Notes: generated from the sequence alone by a model not told the origin. A stretch of 64,000 nt of DNA from Baylisascaris procyonis (GCA_037389465.1 JAZARR010000018.1:27448-91447); one strand, 5' to 3'. Counted from the stretch's first letter, positions 24,024 through 36,500 are shown. A program made the numbers and translations.

Positions 24024-25794
24024 TTATTTAGGCTTTGCAGTCTGTACTTTGCTCTTTTGCGTTGCTCGTTTTTCTTCTTCTCCAGAATCCTCAGAGCCTT
24101 CGCTATCATCGTTACCTGTTCGCTTCTCTGAAATTTGAAAAAATTACTCGAAAAATTTTGAGATATATTTAATTGCAACAGAGTGCAAATTAATCAGCAA
24201 AACTATAAGGATACCAAAAAATTTACTGCCAAAATGAGGTTCCTTCATTATCAAGGTGTGTGATTGTAATAAGACGAATAAGTAGAAATAAACGATCTTC
24301 CTCTCATTCAAAGGTAGACCACCCACCAAAACATCAAGTATGTTACAGACACTGGATTTAGTTTCCTTTAAATAAGTATACTGATGCCAGCCATCTGTCT
24401 GTAAATTTGGCGGTTAATAAAGTTCCTCAATGAGGCTAGCAAAATTATATGCTCCTTTTATATATAAAAAAAAGAAAGACCCCTTCAAAATAAACTGAAT
24501 GGACCCTATATCAATTGCCCCTTCAGTGTTTATCATCAAAGTAAATCCATATCATCCACATAATATTATGAATTCAATTTTAGTAATATAACACTAACCG
24601 ATATTAGCAGCAACAGTTGACTCTCTCGGAGCATCAAGAGGGGTCGTACCGCATGAACTTCCCGATGTTTTTTTATCTTCTCGAATCGGCAAAGATTGTG
24701 ATAGCATCGAGGAGAGAGTTCCCGAAGTTGGAGTCACCACTTTCTCTTCCTTCTTTATATCCGTTGTTTCAGGTTGCTTCTCCTAGAAGTAATTCTTCAT
24801 ATCAGAGCTGAAGCGATTGTTTTCATCTCAATAGGTTTGAAGAAAAAAATTTTGTAATCAAAGAAAAAAATTTCTCTGCTGAGTTGAACTTCAATTACTC
24901 TGTTAATTTTGAATAAAATATAATGATTACAAATTCTCAAATTTTAGAGACAGTGTATATTTTATAGATTTCCAGTACGTAAAACCTAAGACTTACACAG
25001 TTTGCAACTTCCTGAATCAAACGTTTATTCATGGAAGGGAGAGGGGGAGGGGATGCTGTGATGTTGCTAAATTTCAGTCATACTGTAATTTCCAAGCTTC
25101 AACTTAATCAAGTTCTAAGTTTCAAGTTCCAATATGTAATAAATTCCAAGCATTCATAGAGAGAGGAGGAGGATAAATTCGAGAAAAACTAATGAACACT
25201 GTGATCGAGAAAAACATATCAATACTTGACCATATTTTATATTTTCCCCGAAATTTCTGCACAAGAGTAGATTCGTGCCCGTGGGAAGTGATTTTCTTTT
25301 GCGAAGTTTCCAAATAGTTTCCATAAATCTCATTAACCAAAAAAAAATTTCAAAGCTAGTACCTCGAAACGAAATCATTTACAAATGATTCTTTCCGGTA
25401 AAATGCGACTGCCCATAACTATTTGTGAGATTTACCCACCAAAACATTCAGTAATCGCCATTAAATATATTACATATCATATTACTAATGCAATTATCGT
25501 TTATTTTCTATGGAATTTGAATTTTTTATTTTTTATTTACAAGAAAAAAATCGTTGAAAATGATTAAATACGGAGAATGTCGCCTTCTGATTACAACAAC
25601 AAATCATTAACAGTCATAGAAAATTATTCCAAAAATCTCAAGAATGGTTCAATTTATGCTTAAAAAGATGTTAATTTAAAACTATCACAGAAATAAATTA
25701 ATAAAATAAAAGAAACCTTCGTAGGTGACTTTTCGATTCCCGTTTTAACTGGAGGACTTCTTGATGGACTGCCGGAGAAGTGTGCAGAAGCAAG
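24024..25794 (-). CDS. C-terminal exons of a charged, disordered protein (unrecognised)
   Basis: Three phase-consistent minus-strand exons: 25717-25794 (LASAHFSGSPSRSPPVKTGI...), 24599-24782 (rich in K, E, T, S; contains TSGTLSSMLSQSLPIRED), and 24024-24127 (KRTGNDDSEGSEDSGEEEKR... ending AKPK and TAA). Acceptors are TTACAG, CTAG and TTTCAG; donors are GTTTCT and GTTAGT. The composition resembles the low-complexity tail of a nuclear or chromatin protein with SP sites and acidic and basic clusters, but no domain is visible. No start was found upstream before the divergent MSP gene at 26052, so 5' exons are missing or unrecognised. The coding exons agree with the unit 3 copy. Confidence 0.5.
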
Positions 25795-26040
25795 CTGTAA
25801 TATGCATTAATTATTCCGTATTTAACACAATGCATGGGAATCGAAGGATTTTCATGACCAAAACCTTTCTTGTAGCAGCACTATTGAAGATTCTTTTTGA
25901 CGTTAAAAGCCATATTCGCCTCTTTTATAGAGGTCGTTGATGGCGATGATTTTAGTGGATGATGCACCTATGGCTCCTTAACTAGATGGTGAGTACAGCA
26001 GCGGGACAACAACCCGACCAGTATTCGTCGGTAATTACTA

Positions 26041-26051
26041 GTTTTTGCAGC
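26041..26051 (+). promoter_or_regulatory. Probable trans-splice acceptor of the MSP gene
   Basis: TTTTTGCAG followed by one C and then ATG (26052). The frame is also open upstream from an ATG at 25986, so a non-trans-spliced start is possible. The unit 3 site is 56280-56290. Confidence 0.45.
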
Positions 26052-29000
26052 ATGGCCGACGGTCACCATGCGGTAGTTACAGAACTTCAATCGGTGGCCA
26101 CCGAAACAACTTTCAATAAGTGGATGCTAATCAAAAGTTTTTCGAATGCCTCAGAAGCTTCGACAGAAGGTAAAGCTAAGCAGAAAATTTTTTTACTAGT
26201 AGTAGTTAACGGGTGTTCCTTAACTCCTTGTTACTGTCCCGGATTCAAATCCCAAAAAACCTTCATTCCCTTGAGTATATAGACAGCATCTACGCTCTCA
26301 TCGTTAATGCGATGTGATCGTACGTTCGGACATAAACGCTGCCACTGCGGATCATAACCCCGAAGCTGGAAGCACCGTGAAGATTTTCAGAACGACCTGA
26401 AGCTCCTGCAGCTCAAAGCAAAATTCCAGTCCTATCCACTTCTATCAGTGACTAGTTAAATATGGCGATAGGCATCTAAATTAGACAGAAACTCAAGTTC
26501 AACAACACAGTCTTCACTAAGCACAGTTCCGTTCCAGAAAAACATATTAATCGCATAATTTCAAATCAAAAGTCATACATTATCCTGTGATTAATAACGG
26601 TGAACTTAAAGATTTTTTTTTAAATTTTTTAACAATCCCTGATGTAAAATTTACTGAAATGACCACTAAGAGGCGTTTGGCGTTTGCCTTTCCTAATTTT
26701 TTTAGACACAAAAATGGGCAATTTGACAAAAATTACACCATAATATGTAATTGCTAAACCACTATATGTTTAGCTCGTTGAACGTATTTAGGTGAATTTA
26801 CGATTTCTAGCTCTTCTATAAGGATTTCATTGAAAAATGAACAAAACGATAAAACTTTGAAGCAATTAAAATAGATCTAGAAATAAAAAAAATAAAAAAA
26901 TATGTCTTGTCGCCTCATTTATTCACATCACCATCCAAAAATATCTCTATAACTTTGTCTTCGTCGAATAGCTACTTGCATAAATCGTTGATTAATAATA
27001 AATACCGTTCATTTAAAAGGGGTATAACGGATAGAACAGACACTGATAAGTAAAGGAGCCTCATAGTATCAAAGGATGTTTTATTCAAGTCTAGAGAACG
27101 CGCTGGCTTTTAATTTAGTCTGAATACTTCACCCAACGGAAAATAACTGATAGTTTTATATGACCAATCCACCCTCACATATATAAGATGCTTATGATGC
27201 CCAAAAAAAGAGGTACAGCAGAGGGTGGCACAAGGAAGATTAGAAACAGAGAGCAAAAATCCCTTAATTAATTAATTTATTTTTTGAACTGTATTCCCTA
27301 ATTATATAAAAAACGAAGATGATTGATATACAAACAAGTTATACAACAAATAAGACATAAAAGATGCATCTAGCACAACGAAAAACATGCTTCGATATCG
27401 CTCTACAACAAAATATAACCAAGAGATATAGCTGAGGGTGTCCTGGGGAACGTTTGAACATCCTATTTGCGATGATTTAATTGATTTATAAAAATCGTTC
27501 AAAAACTGTTTAAAGATCAACAACTAATGATGATTAAATATTATATGATACATATAAGCAGCACTTAATTTGCTTAGATTAAGCGGAAATACCTGCTAGA
27601 GTTGAAATAAAGCCCACCCAAGAGCAAAGAATGCATTACTTTCAGTTGCTACTTATGAATGTGGGCAAATTACCTATACTATTCAAATTTCAAACCAATA
27701 ATGTGAATATTTTCTGCTGCAAACCTGTTATCGGTCGAATATCGCCAAATCGACAAATTTCCATCGTTGTAAGTTCCACTTCATTGAATTCACAAACATT
27801 TCATTCGCGCGTTTACCTTTACGATGCATCTATAATTCATACAATTGCTTAGGTATATTTCACGTCTAATGGAGACGCTTTTCACTCATATAGTTCAACC
27901 ATTTCGATTCAAATACACCTCCTACATGCTTCGCTCATTTATTCCTTGTTCTTCCTCGTTATTTATAAGGTACTAACCGTTTTTTACCGTACTAACCATT
28001 TTTAACCGTACTAACCTCTTTTTACCACACTAACGATTTTTTAAAGTACTAGCCTTTTTTACCTTACCAACTGTTTACTCTGATTCCTGCACAAGGTACC
28101 CTAACTGTTTCATCACCAAGAAACGTTCAAGAATTTTGAATCGTTTACATGTTCCTCAAGTCTCGGCTATATTAAATCGTGTTTTGGATTTATGCAGCTA
28201 TGCTGGATAGCGATAAAACAAAAATGGCAATCACTCTTTGCGTTTTTGAAAACTATCCTTCAGACCGTAATGAGATGATATATGATAGAACATTATCATA
28301 TCTATTTAATAGTGCAATATATTGTTCAACTCTTTCACTAAAAAACTATTCATGTGTCTGCCTATAAATACATTTATATATGTTTCCTTCATTCATTTTC
28401 TTTGCGCAAAATTACTCTATATAACTGCATACCTTATCTTATCAGGCGCAAATGTCAACGCATATTTTCCGCTTAGCATGCTCGATGTATATTCAATTAT
28501 ACCTAATACGATTGCTTATCAAATATTGTTCGTTAAATAATATAACAATCAAAGGCGATGCGATTTCTTAGCGGAGAAGAAAATTATAAATAAGTGACTC
28601 CACTCATTTACCTTTCTGGACAAATGGAGCAATAAATTCACCTCCTATTCATAACCAAAACAACAAATCCACTCCCATAAACGGCTACTGGATTGAAGAT
28701 TCTATTAAAATGGTGGAAAATCGACGAGGATATCGATCGAAAATTTATGAATCAATTTCGTTTATTCAGTTGTGATGATATGAGATCACTTATCACTCAT
28801 AATGAAATCGATAAATTTTGGCGTATTCGAGAACGTGTTGGTTTCTCATCTAATGGATCCAAAGATATCGTCCATTATATGAATGTTACTATCAACTGGG
28901 AATATTTTCTCGAATATAAGAGGAATGCCAATAAGCATTCCCATCGTTCAGGGCAAAACACGGGTAAGTCAACACCCTCATGTTCGATCCTCATATTATC

Positions 29001-29725
29001 ACTGGTTTATTCTCTCAAAATATTTCTTGGTACGGGCAACATTCCCATCCATGAGATATGCTTATCGTTGCAAACAACTTCAACACCGCAAAAGTGAAAT
29101 GGTGCAGCAGTGTGGGCATAGGTAGATCAGCGCTATAAACGAACCTACCAACAAACTAAAACATATGCTCAATTTTCTACCTCCCCCACCACCCCTTCTC
29201 CCCTCTCCCCTTCCCCCTTGATGAAAGTGTTGCTCATAAAATGAACAGTACTTCGATGGCAATACCACACAGCTGAATATTTTCTATTTACTACAAACCT
29301 ACTGTCTTCCTATCTCAGCAAACGGACAGCACTAAATTCAATACCCGAATAGATAATAAAATTTAGAAAGCCATTGCGCCCAATCTCGAAGAGACAAAAC
29401 AACTATATCAAAAGAAGGAAGATTATGCTCAAAAATTTGCAGTATATTCTCTTAGATCCATTCTATTTTACTGTAATCTACAGTAACGATCACTCATTTT
29501 CGCGCTTAGATTCCGGGTAGAATTCGTGGGGAAAATGAAAATACCACACTCACTCATGAATCTAGTATTTTTATTTCGTTATATTCTAGGTGATGTGCCA
29601 ATTTTGTTTCATTACGTTTGCAGCATGTAAATCTAACTAATGCGTATTTTGCAGATTCAACACAAAAACACTCTCGTGACTACAGTTTAAGTGAGATCGA
29701 CGTACAATTGGACACAATGTCATAA
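26052..29725 (+). CDS. MSP-domain protein, unit 2 copy (apparently complete)
   Basis: MSP domains are beta-sandwich folds found in nematode sperm proteins, VAPs and MOSPD proteins. Proposed exons: 26052-26169 (MADGHHAVVTELQSVATETT...), 27600-27768, 28198-28266, 28699-28963, 29655-29725. Exon 27600-27768 carries the MSP signature: VEIKPTQEQRMHYF, then LLLMNVGKLPILFKF and PVIGRISPNRQISIV, matching the family pattern of LTN-DKPV-FK-KTT...RP--G-I-PG-...V. Exon 28198 (DSDKTKMAITLCVFENY) and the later NEIDKFWRI / HYMNVTINWEYF fit the closing strands. The tail reads SLSEIDVQLDTMS. An exon between 26170 and 27599 and some phases are unresolved. AATAAA overlaps the stop. Confidence 0.7.
27971..28079 (+). 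repeat. 19-bp intronic repeat carrying TACTAAC plus a T tract, six units
   Basis: Copies start at 27971, 27990, 28009, 28028, 28047 and about 28065 with consensus TACTAACC-TTTTTACCG; the later units are decayed. It lies in the MSP-gene intron between exons 27600-27768 and 28198-28266. Unit 3 has the same array at 58196-58310 with different lengths of T tract. Confidence 0.9.
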
Positions 29726-30662
29726 ATAAATGCTTTAACTTAATATAGACAGCTCGTTAGAAGGAGTTTACCTTTGATAGACAATCCAATCCAATAATAA
29801 AAAGATTTATTTTAAAAGATCTGCAATGCAGATACAATAATTCAACGTATTCAACGCCTCATAGTGAATAGAAGAACGATTAAATTACAACATATAAAAC
29901 ACATAACATCCTTCAAAAAAACTATTCGAAAGGCATTTCCATATTGCACATTCCCATTCTTTAACCTCTCAAATTGAATTAAATAGATATCAAACTGAGC
30001 TAGGTAAATACGAGAGAAAATTATATTATAATTTATAATTTATTATAATTTAAATATTATATAATCTATAATATAATTTAAATATTCAATGTCAGCATTT
30101 ACCACTCTTCACAAATAAATTCCCGCAAGAAAAGTTTCAATTAATTGCATTAATCGAGTCTTCGACCGGAAAACCCGAACATCGTTAATAAATCATCTTC
30201 ATAGAATCGGATCTACCGGATTCATTCACTGCATCAACCAAAATATACTAAATCAAAATGAAAGAATTTTCATCGGTATGATTTTTGATAGAAATGAATA
30301 TCAAATTCTGCGGAATTAATATTTCCCTCATGTTTCTTACTAAGATATCAACTGATTTTTGCACAATTTTCTAACGTTATAAAGCAAATGATGACTTCAA
30401 GAGAGTTATAAAGCAAAGCGATGAGAGCTTTTCATCATCAAAGCATTCACTACTCCCCAAATCTCTTCCCGAGCCGTCTTTTTCCCATAGGCAAAATCAG
30501 CTTACCCAATTTAGCTAAAGGCACCCACATCCATAACCTAATATTAAGTTAGCAGTGAGAAATCCAAAACAATACTGTTAAAGTGAATAAATTATGTGCA
30601 CAAATTTGAAATATTATCACAGATGGAAGTACGAAAAACATACTCCAAACAACGGCGCAATT
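29726..30662. other. Convergent intergenic region (unit 2)
   Basis: Same content as 651-1587: the AT-rich self-complementary block at about 30022-30087 and no coding signal. Confidence 0.6.
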
Positions 30663-31679
30663 TTATGAGAGACCAGACCAACGATGTAGATAACTGCCCC
30701 AGCCTGGAGATTTCACTTCGTTCGATATTGTATCTCCTGTAAAAACAATTCTTTATTATTAGTACAATTAGAAATAGTAAAAGTGGCGTATTCAAGCTCC
30801 ACCATATACCCCCCTCTCCACCTTCTCCCGCAACAAAGCTTTTGAAGGCTTTTTATCTAAAACAGCGAAAATCTTTGAAAAATTTTCATGAGGACAACCT
30901 GAAAACACGAAAATTTCGGCACTTTTTGCACTAATAAAATCAATTCTCTTCCATTTTAACTGTCCCTTCCCCTCCCCCACTCCAAGTACGAATAACAGTA
31001 ATTTTCCTTTCATCTGAAGTAAAACAATGGCAGAATTTCTACTCCTCTCGCCTTTCCCTCCTCTTCAATGTAATCTTGCAGATGTCTCTAGTTAACGTTT
31101 TTAAATTATTCAGCGGAACAGCATGAAGCAAGTCCAATTATAGAAGCACTCTCTCTTTTGATTCATTTCTAGAGTCTCACAACTTGTTGTAATTCACAAA
31201 AGTAACTAACAGCTTGAGAGCAGAAATACAACATAGAAATTAGACAGTATGAAACTCAATATGAAAATAAAATTCTCTTGAAGCTGATACTGAAATTGCC
31301 AAATTACATAGCGAACGAAAGACTCTCTACACCCTTTGCAATACCCTAATATTTCTTCTCTAAGTAGTTTCTACTGATCTCCACTCAGCATCAAACTCTC
31401 ATCGATTGTTTGCCAATCGGCATTCCATTGGTGAATCGATGAATCGACAACAGTTCCCTAGGAAGATTCGACTAACAAACTTATAAATTATCTTCGAAAT
31501 TACCTCAATAAAGTGTCCCTGTTTCATGAATCCAAAATAGAACAGATAAGAGTAACAATTCACCAACCTTGCGCAACTTTATACAGCAATTCAGTCTCCT
31601 CGTTGCTTAATTTCAACATTGTCGCCAATACAGGTACCAATTGACCACGTTCCGAACTCACTTTTTCGGGTGCAATGAA
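30663..31679 (-). pseudogene. GCC2: GCC2 3' fragment with half a GRIP domain (unit 2)
   Basis: There are two exons. 31568-31679 reads FIAPEKVSSERGQLVPVLAT, then MLKLSNEETELLYKVAQ, and 30663-30736 reads GDTISNEVKSPGWGSYLHRW to the stop. GCC2/GCC185 is a trans-Golgi golgin whose C-terminal GRIP domain binds ARL1-type GTPases; the conserved Tyr sits in the preceding exon. That exon (62312-62473 in the intact locus) is absent here, because the duplication junction at 31936 replaces it with DNA from downstream of WRAP53. The fragment cannot encode a working GRIP domain alone, but lies downstream of unit 3 WRAP53 on the same strand. Confidence 0.88.
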
Positions 31680-31936
31680 CTGCATAAATATTTTATGAAA
31701 TCCACTAATATGTTAACCATTGAGAACAATGATAGCAATCTTTCGAATCATTTCACCCAAAATACTTTCAAGTAAAACATGCCCGAAAATGGCAATTAAT
31801 CAGTAGACAGGAAAACATTATGCGATCGAATCGGTCATGCCTACACACTATCAATTGCCAATGAAATGCCTATTATGTAATGTTGATGTTGAACATCCTT
31901 CAAAATGCATTAACACATTAGCCAAAATCAGATGGA

Positions 31937-33516
31937 TATTATGCACTTGAAATATCATGTTCACTGGCGGCTAGCAACCATATATTAAAATCTCCAGCTT
32001 TATTTGCGATTCTTTCAAGCAAATTACCGAAAAGCTTCATAACGGCCGAGGAAACAACTGCGAGAATACCTTCAGTTGTGTATGCGTTTCGTAGCGCAAC
32101 ATGTTGCTTATTACAGCACAAAAACCTCCGTAAGATACAATCAACACCAACAACCGAAACAACTATACCACTACCTATCACTGTAGCTAAGACTATAAAT
32201 ATTACGCATAACTGGATGATTCACAAGCCTTAGTGCCACCCATCAGATTCCTTCATAAAAGCTATCGACTGCCACATGTGACCTGCCCTACCAATGTAAA
32301 ATACTCCTCACTAAGGTATGGTAGCTATTGATGGGAAACTCGAAACGACTTCACTTCTTTAGTAAAAGCCAAACGGTAAAAACCCATCAAGCATTTCAAT
32401 GAACACACAATAACGATGGATAAAGTACGAATGGAATCCATCACTTATATGTTTATAAATGGTAAAGAAAGAACTTACTTAAGGTTTTCGATGGTCTTCT
32501 TCTGTTGTTCCACCGTGTGCTCGAGAACCTCTAAATCATCTTCGTTCGGATGCTCTTGATTCAGGTAAATAAATAAAACCTCAATAAACTATACAACTTT
32601 CGAAGATCACATACAGACAACAATAAAAAACGAAAATAATAATCGAGTATTCTTATCAGACGAATTCCCCTCCCCATTTTATGAATATTTCATTGGTAAA
32701 TTAAAACTCTACTCCAAAACGTTTTATTAATTTGGGAGTAATACGATCACTATTGATAACAAAGTTATAACAGTACCCATAATTCAAAATGGAACTAACG
32801 TTGCCAATAAAAACACTGCCTTGATAAAAGAATAAAAGACTTTCAAACAGCGATAAAAAGAAATCCCGAAATATCCCACTGTTTTAGATTTCATCCTGCC
32901 TCGTCTTATTTATCTGCCTGTACCCATTTCTACATCATACCACCATTGGAAGAGGTTAAAAAATCAAAGAAAACATTAACGAACGGCCGTCATCGCATCG
33001 ATTCCAATCGTCATAGTTCACCCCAGACCGGCATCGCCTTGATCCCAGCAAATTTTCCTTTACTGTAAGGAAATCCTCTTCTCTGCTGCAAATAAGGAGT
33101 GCATTAGATGGGATTAGCTGAAGAAAAATATAAATTTCTAAAATTGCAGCCGGGTATATCCGGAAGGAACTTAAACTGCTAAGAATGCAATTGAACCAAA
33201 TTTCCACGTATATAATTTTTCGTTCACCTATTTCGCTTAATCTTATATGTGCCAACCAGCAAACTATATTTCTAAAGGTTAACAAACCAAGTTACTCGAC
33301 TTTTAGTTCATCAACGCAAATATTTGAAATTCAACTCATGAGAAGAAATCGCAACAAAATGGTTTCAGTAATTATAATAAAACAACGGAACAAACGAATA
33401 ACAATAAAATACAAACAATGTTCACAATCTTCGCATATAAAGCAAAAAGATTTAAAAAAAAAAAAATAAAAAATGCGCAAAAATGGCTACAATCAAACTA
33501 AATGGATATTATAAAA
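31937..33516 (-). other. Start of unit 3: possible 3' remains of an unrecognised minus-strand gene
   Basis: There are coding-like stretches on the minus strand. At 32479-32554 HPNEDDLEVLEHTVEQQKKT is followed by IENLK and a GTAAGT donor (coiled-coil character). At about 31939-32120 a frame reads NAYTTEGILAVVSSAVMKLF and then LLERIANKAGDFNIWLLAAS, with TAA at 31941-31939. Around 33000-33080 there is an acceptor TTCCTTACAG with a short frame. The phases do not join into one convincing model and I recognise no family. This DNA is present only in unit 3 and begins exactly at the duplication breakpoint, so any gene here is cut. Confidence 0.3.
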
Positions 33517-36500
33517 TCAAAAAATAATACCACAAATATTCCAAATAGAGAGTGAGTTGTCTAGTTGAGTCGATGAATTTACCGCTTCATAACAGTTTTC
33601 CTCATCGGATACATCGATATCGATATGTGGCATTGGAAATACCCGTTGTCCACTACATGTCGCAATTAATGATTCGGCTGGATGTAAGCTGTAAATGTGC
33701 ATCTTTATCCAACGTAACGTTCCATGCTAGTCTTCCATTCATCTATTATACAGCCCTCTCCCCCCTCCCCTCCCCCCACTCCATTCCACAACATAACAAA
33801 GAAAAGAGGCATTGCTCACCATCAATATATGCCTATTGGTATGTACGCCAAATGCGTTCATTTCAAAACATTACTCACCATATTCCAGCAACCGCACTGC
33901 GATGAGCCTTCGCCCGATAAAAAGCGTCCATTGGATCGCCTTTCATCTTATGCAGATCAAGAACGTGCACATCGCCCGATGAACTACCACTGAACAGATA
34001 CCGGTCCGTCCTTAAATAATTACGATGCTGAACCTTTTTAATGTTACCTTCAGCATAATTTTTCAAATTTTTTGAACTCTCACTTTCCGAAAGGCCATGT
34101 TCCAATTTTTGGAACTCTCACTTCCCGGAAGGCCATGTTCCAACTTTTGGAACTCTCACTTTCCGGAAGGCCATGTTCCAATTTTTGGAACTCTCACTTC
34201 CCGGAAGGCCATGTTCCAATTTTTGGAACTCTCACTTCCAGGAAGGCCATGTTCCAATTTTTGGAACTCTCACTTCCCGGAAGGCCATGTCCCAATTTTT
34301 GGAACTCTCACTTCCCGGAAGGCCATGTCCCAATTTTTGGAACTCTCACTTCCCAGAAGGCCATGTTCCAATTTTTGGAACTCTCACTTCCAGGAAGGCC
34401 ATGTTCCAATTTTTGGAACTCTCACTTCCCGGAAGGCCATGTCCCAATTTTTGGAACTCTCACTTCCCGGAAGGCCATGTCCCAATTTTTGGAACTCTCA
34501 CTTCCCGGAAGGCCATGTCCCAATTTTTGGAACTCTCACTTCCCAGAAGGCCATGTTCCAATTTTTGGAACTCTCACTTCCCGGAAGGCCATGTCCCAAT
34601 TTTTGGAACTCTCACTTCCCGGAAGGCCACGTCCCAATTTGTGGAACTCTCACTTCCCGGAAGGCCATGTCCCAATTTTTGGAACTCTCACTTCCCAGAA
34701 GGCCATGTCCCAATTTTTGGAACTCTCATTTCCCGGAAAGCCATGTTCCAATTTTTGGAACTCTCACTTCCCGAAAGGCCATGTCCCAATTTTTGGAACT
34801 CTCACTTCCCGGAAGGCCATGTCCCAATTTTTGGAATTCTGACTTCCCGGAAGGCCATGTCCCAATTTGTGGAACTCTCACTTCTCGGAAGGCCAAGTTC
34901 CAATTTTTAGAACTCTCACTTCCCGGAAGGCCATGTTCCAATTTTTGAAACTCTCATTTTCCGGAGGCCATGTTCGGATCTCTCTGTTCGTCTCCGAAGC
35001 CTAATTTTTGAAACCTAACAATACAAGAAGGTCAGTAAGAGGTTTTTCCAAATTTTGTGGAACTGCGACGCTTCAGTACGACTGTTTTCAACCGAGAAAA
35101 ATGCCGAATTCGAACAGATTATGCTAACAAAGAAAGATACAAAGAGAGAGAGAAGGAGAAAGAAAAAGAGAAAAAATAGACACTGGTGAAATAAATCGAA
35201 CGCAAGCACGACCTCAGGTAGTTCCTCACCCGTCAATATCAAAATAGATCCGCTGATTTGTCATCGATGGTCTTGTCAAGGTACCCAGAACTTGCCCTAA
35301 AAATCGCAAATCCCAGCAAGTTATCTCATTATCCTGCAATATTTTGCACATCAATTACCAACACATTTCATTTCTATTCTCATTTTACAGCTTTTTCCTT
35401 AAAACTCACTAAATATTTGAAATTATGCCGTATAATGTTACCTATTTCATCTCTTTGATCCCAAAGTTTTATTTCCTCTTTCTTTCCCTATTTCCATTTT
35501 TTACCTTATAAATTCCTCTCATTTTTAAGCTAAATCTAGTCAGTCATAAAGTTTAGCCATCTCATAACTTCTTTCATTTGTTATACCCGCAAATTCTGGA
35601 ATAATAAAGGAAATGTTTGTAATTCAAGTGCAAGTGATTTTATTTTAGTCCCTTCGACCAAATATGGGGTGAAGAGGATTCATTCACCTCTTCATATACT
35701 CTTGTTCATACCTGTAGAAAAACTTTAAAAAATTAGGTTGTACAAAACAGCAATCCCAATCGTCGACCCTAATGCAACGCCAAAATTTCAAATATAAATT
35801 TTATTTCAAACTAAGTCGCTGTCAACCAAATTCAGCAAACTCGATAACACCTGCCGAAAATCAACCTCTTGTCTGTCGCATTATCAAAACATTATTTAAA
35901 AGAAATTACCTTTCTGGCAGCCGCGAACAGGAAATTACCGTCCGATGAGTATCGAATATGTGTCGTACCTGATGATCGGGTCTCGAATGAGCATATCGCA
36001 CTCGCCGTGAGATCAGAATAAACTACCACTGAAAATCAATTTCGGGAATATAGTAAGTTTTATTTATGAGAAAAATGGGAGTGCTAAAATGCTCTTGCTC
36101 CACCACATATAAATATAGCTACGCTAGTATATCTTGACCAATTCATCCCCCCTTCAAAAAAAAAAAAAAAATTACAGGTATTAGATATCACAACAACAGC
36201 TAACAAGGATATCAAACATAAAATCTAAAACCCAAATCATTTTGGCTGTGCTTCATGACGTCGTTATACGCGAATAAATAATGCAAATAAGGCACAACTC
36301 ATCCAGAAGAATTGAAATCTATGACATAGCTATTAATTGCCAAATGTACCCATATCCATTATAAACACCAAAAAAGAAATCTTTTTTCCAACATTCTCAA
36401 CATTAAGCAATCATCATCGTGTACGCCCAAAGAAGGGATACGTCAATTTTATACCATAAATTTTTCACAGTTCTATTCAGAGATGAGCCAAATCCAATAA

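Larger units (their letters stand above)
1893..31936. repeat. Tandem duplication unit 2 (~30 kb)
   Basis: This is a near-identical copy of unit 3 with the same gene order. Compared with unit 3 it lacks the first ~2.1 kb (equivalent to 31937-34070: WRAP53 last two exons and downstream DNA). It keeps a 2.2-kb block (about 6127-8322) that unit 3 has lost. Indels, local duplications and patches of higher divergence are scattered through otherwise almost identical sequence, e.g. 12134-14900 versus 42389-45155 at a constant offset of 30255. Confidence 0.95.

Noticed and set aside
26200..26265. tRNA-like T arm (GGATTCAAATCC)
   Set aside because: The flanking bases do not form a T stem or acceptor stem, and no D or anticodon arm was found.
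34072..34948. Three long overlapping ORFs (245-283 codons) as genes
   Set aside because: They arise from a 38-bp minisatellite in which every frame happens to be open. No splice context, no non-repetitive part, and they lie inside a WRAP53 intron.
34071..34973. CRISPR array
   Set aside because: The repeats are contiguous without spacers and the genome is clearly eukaryotic.
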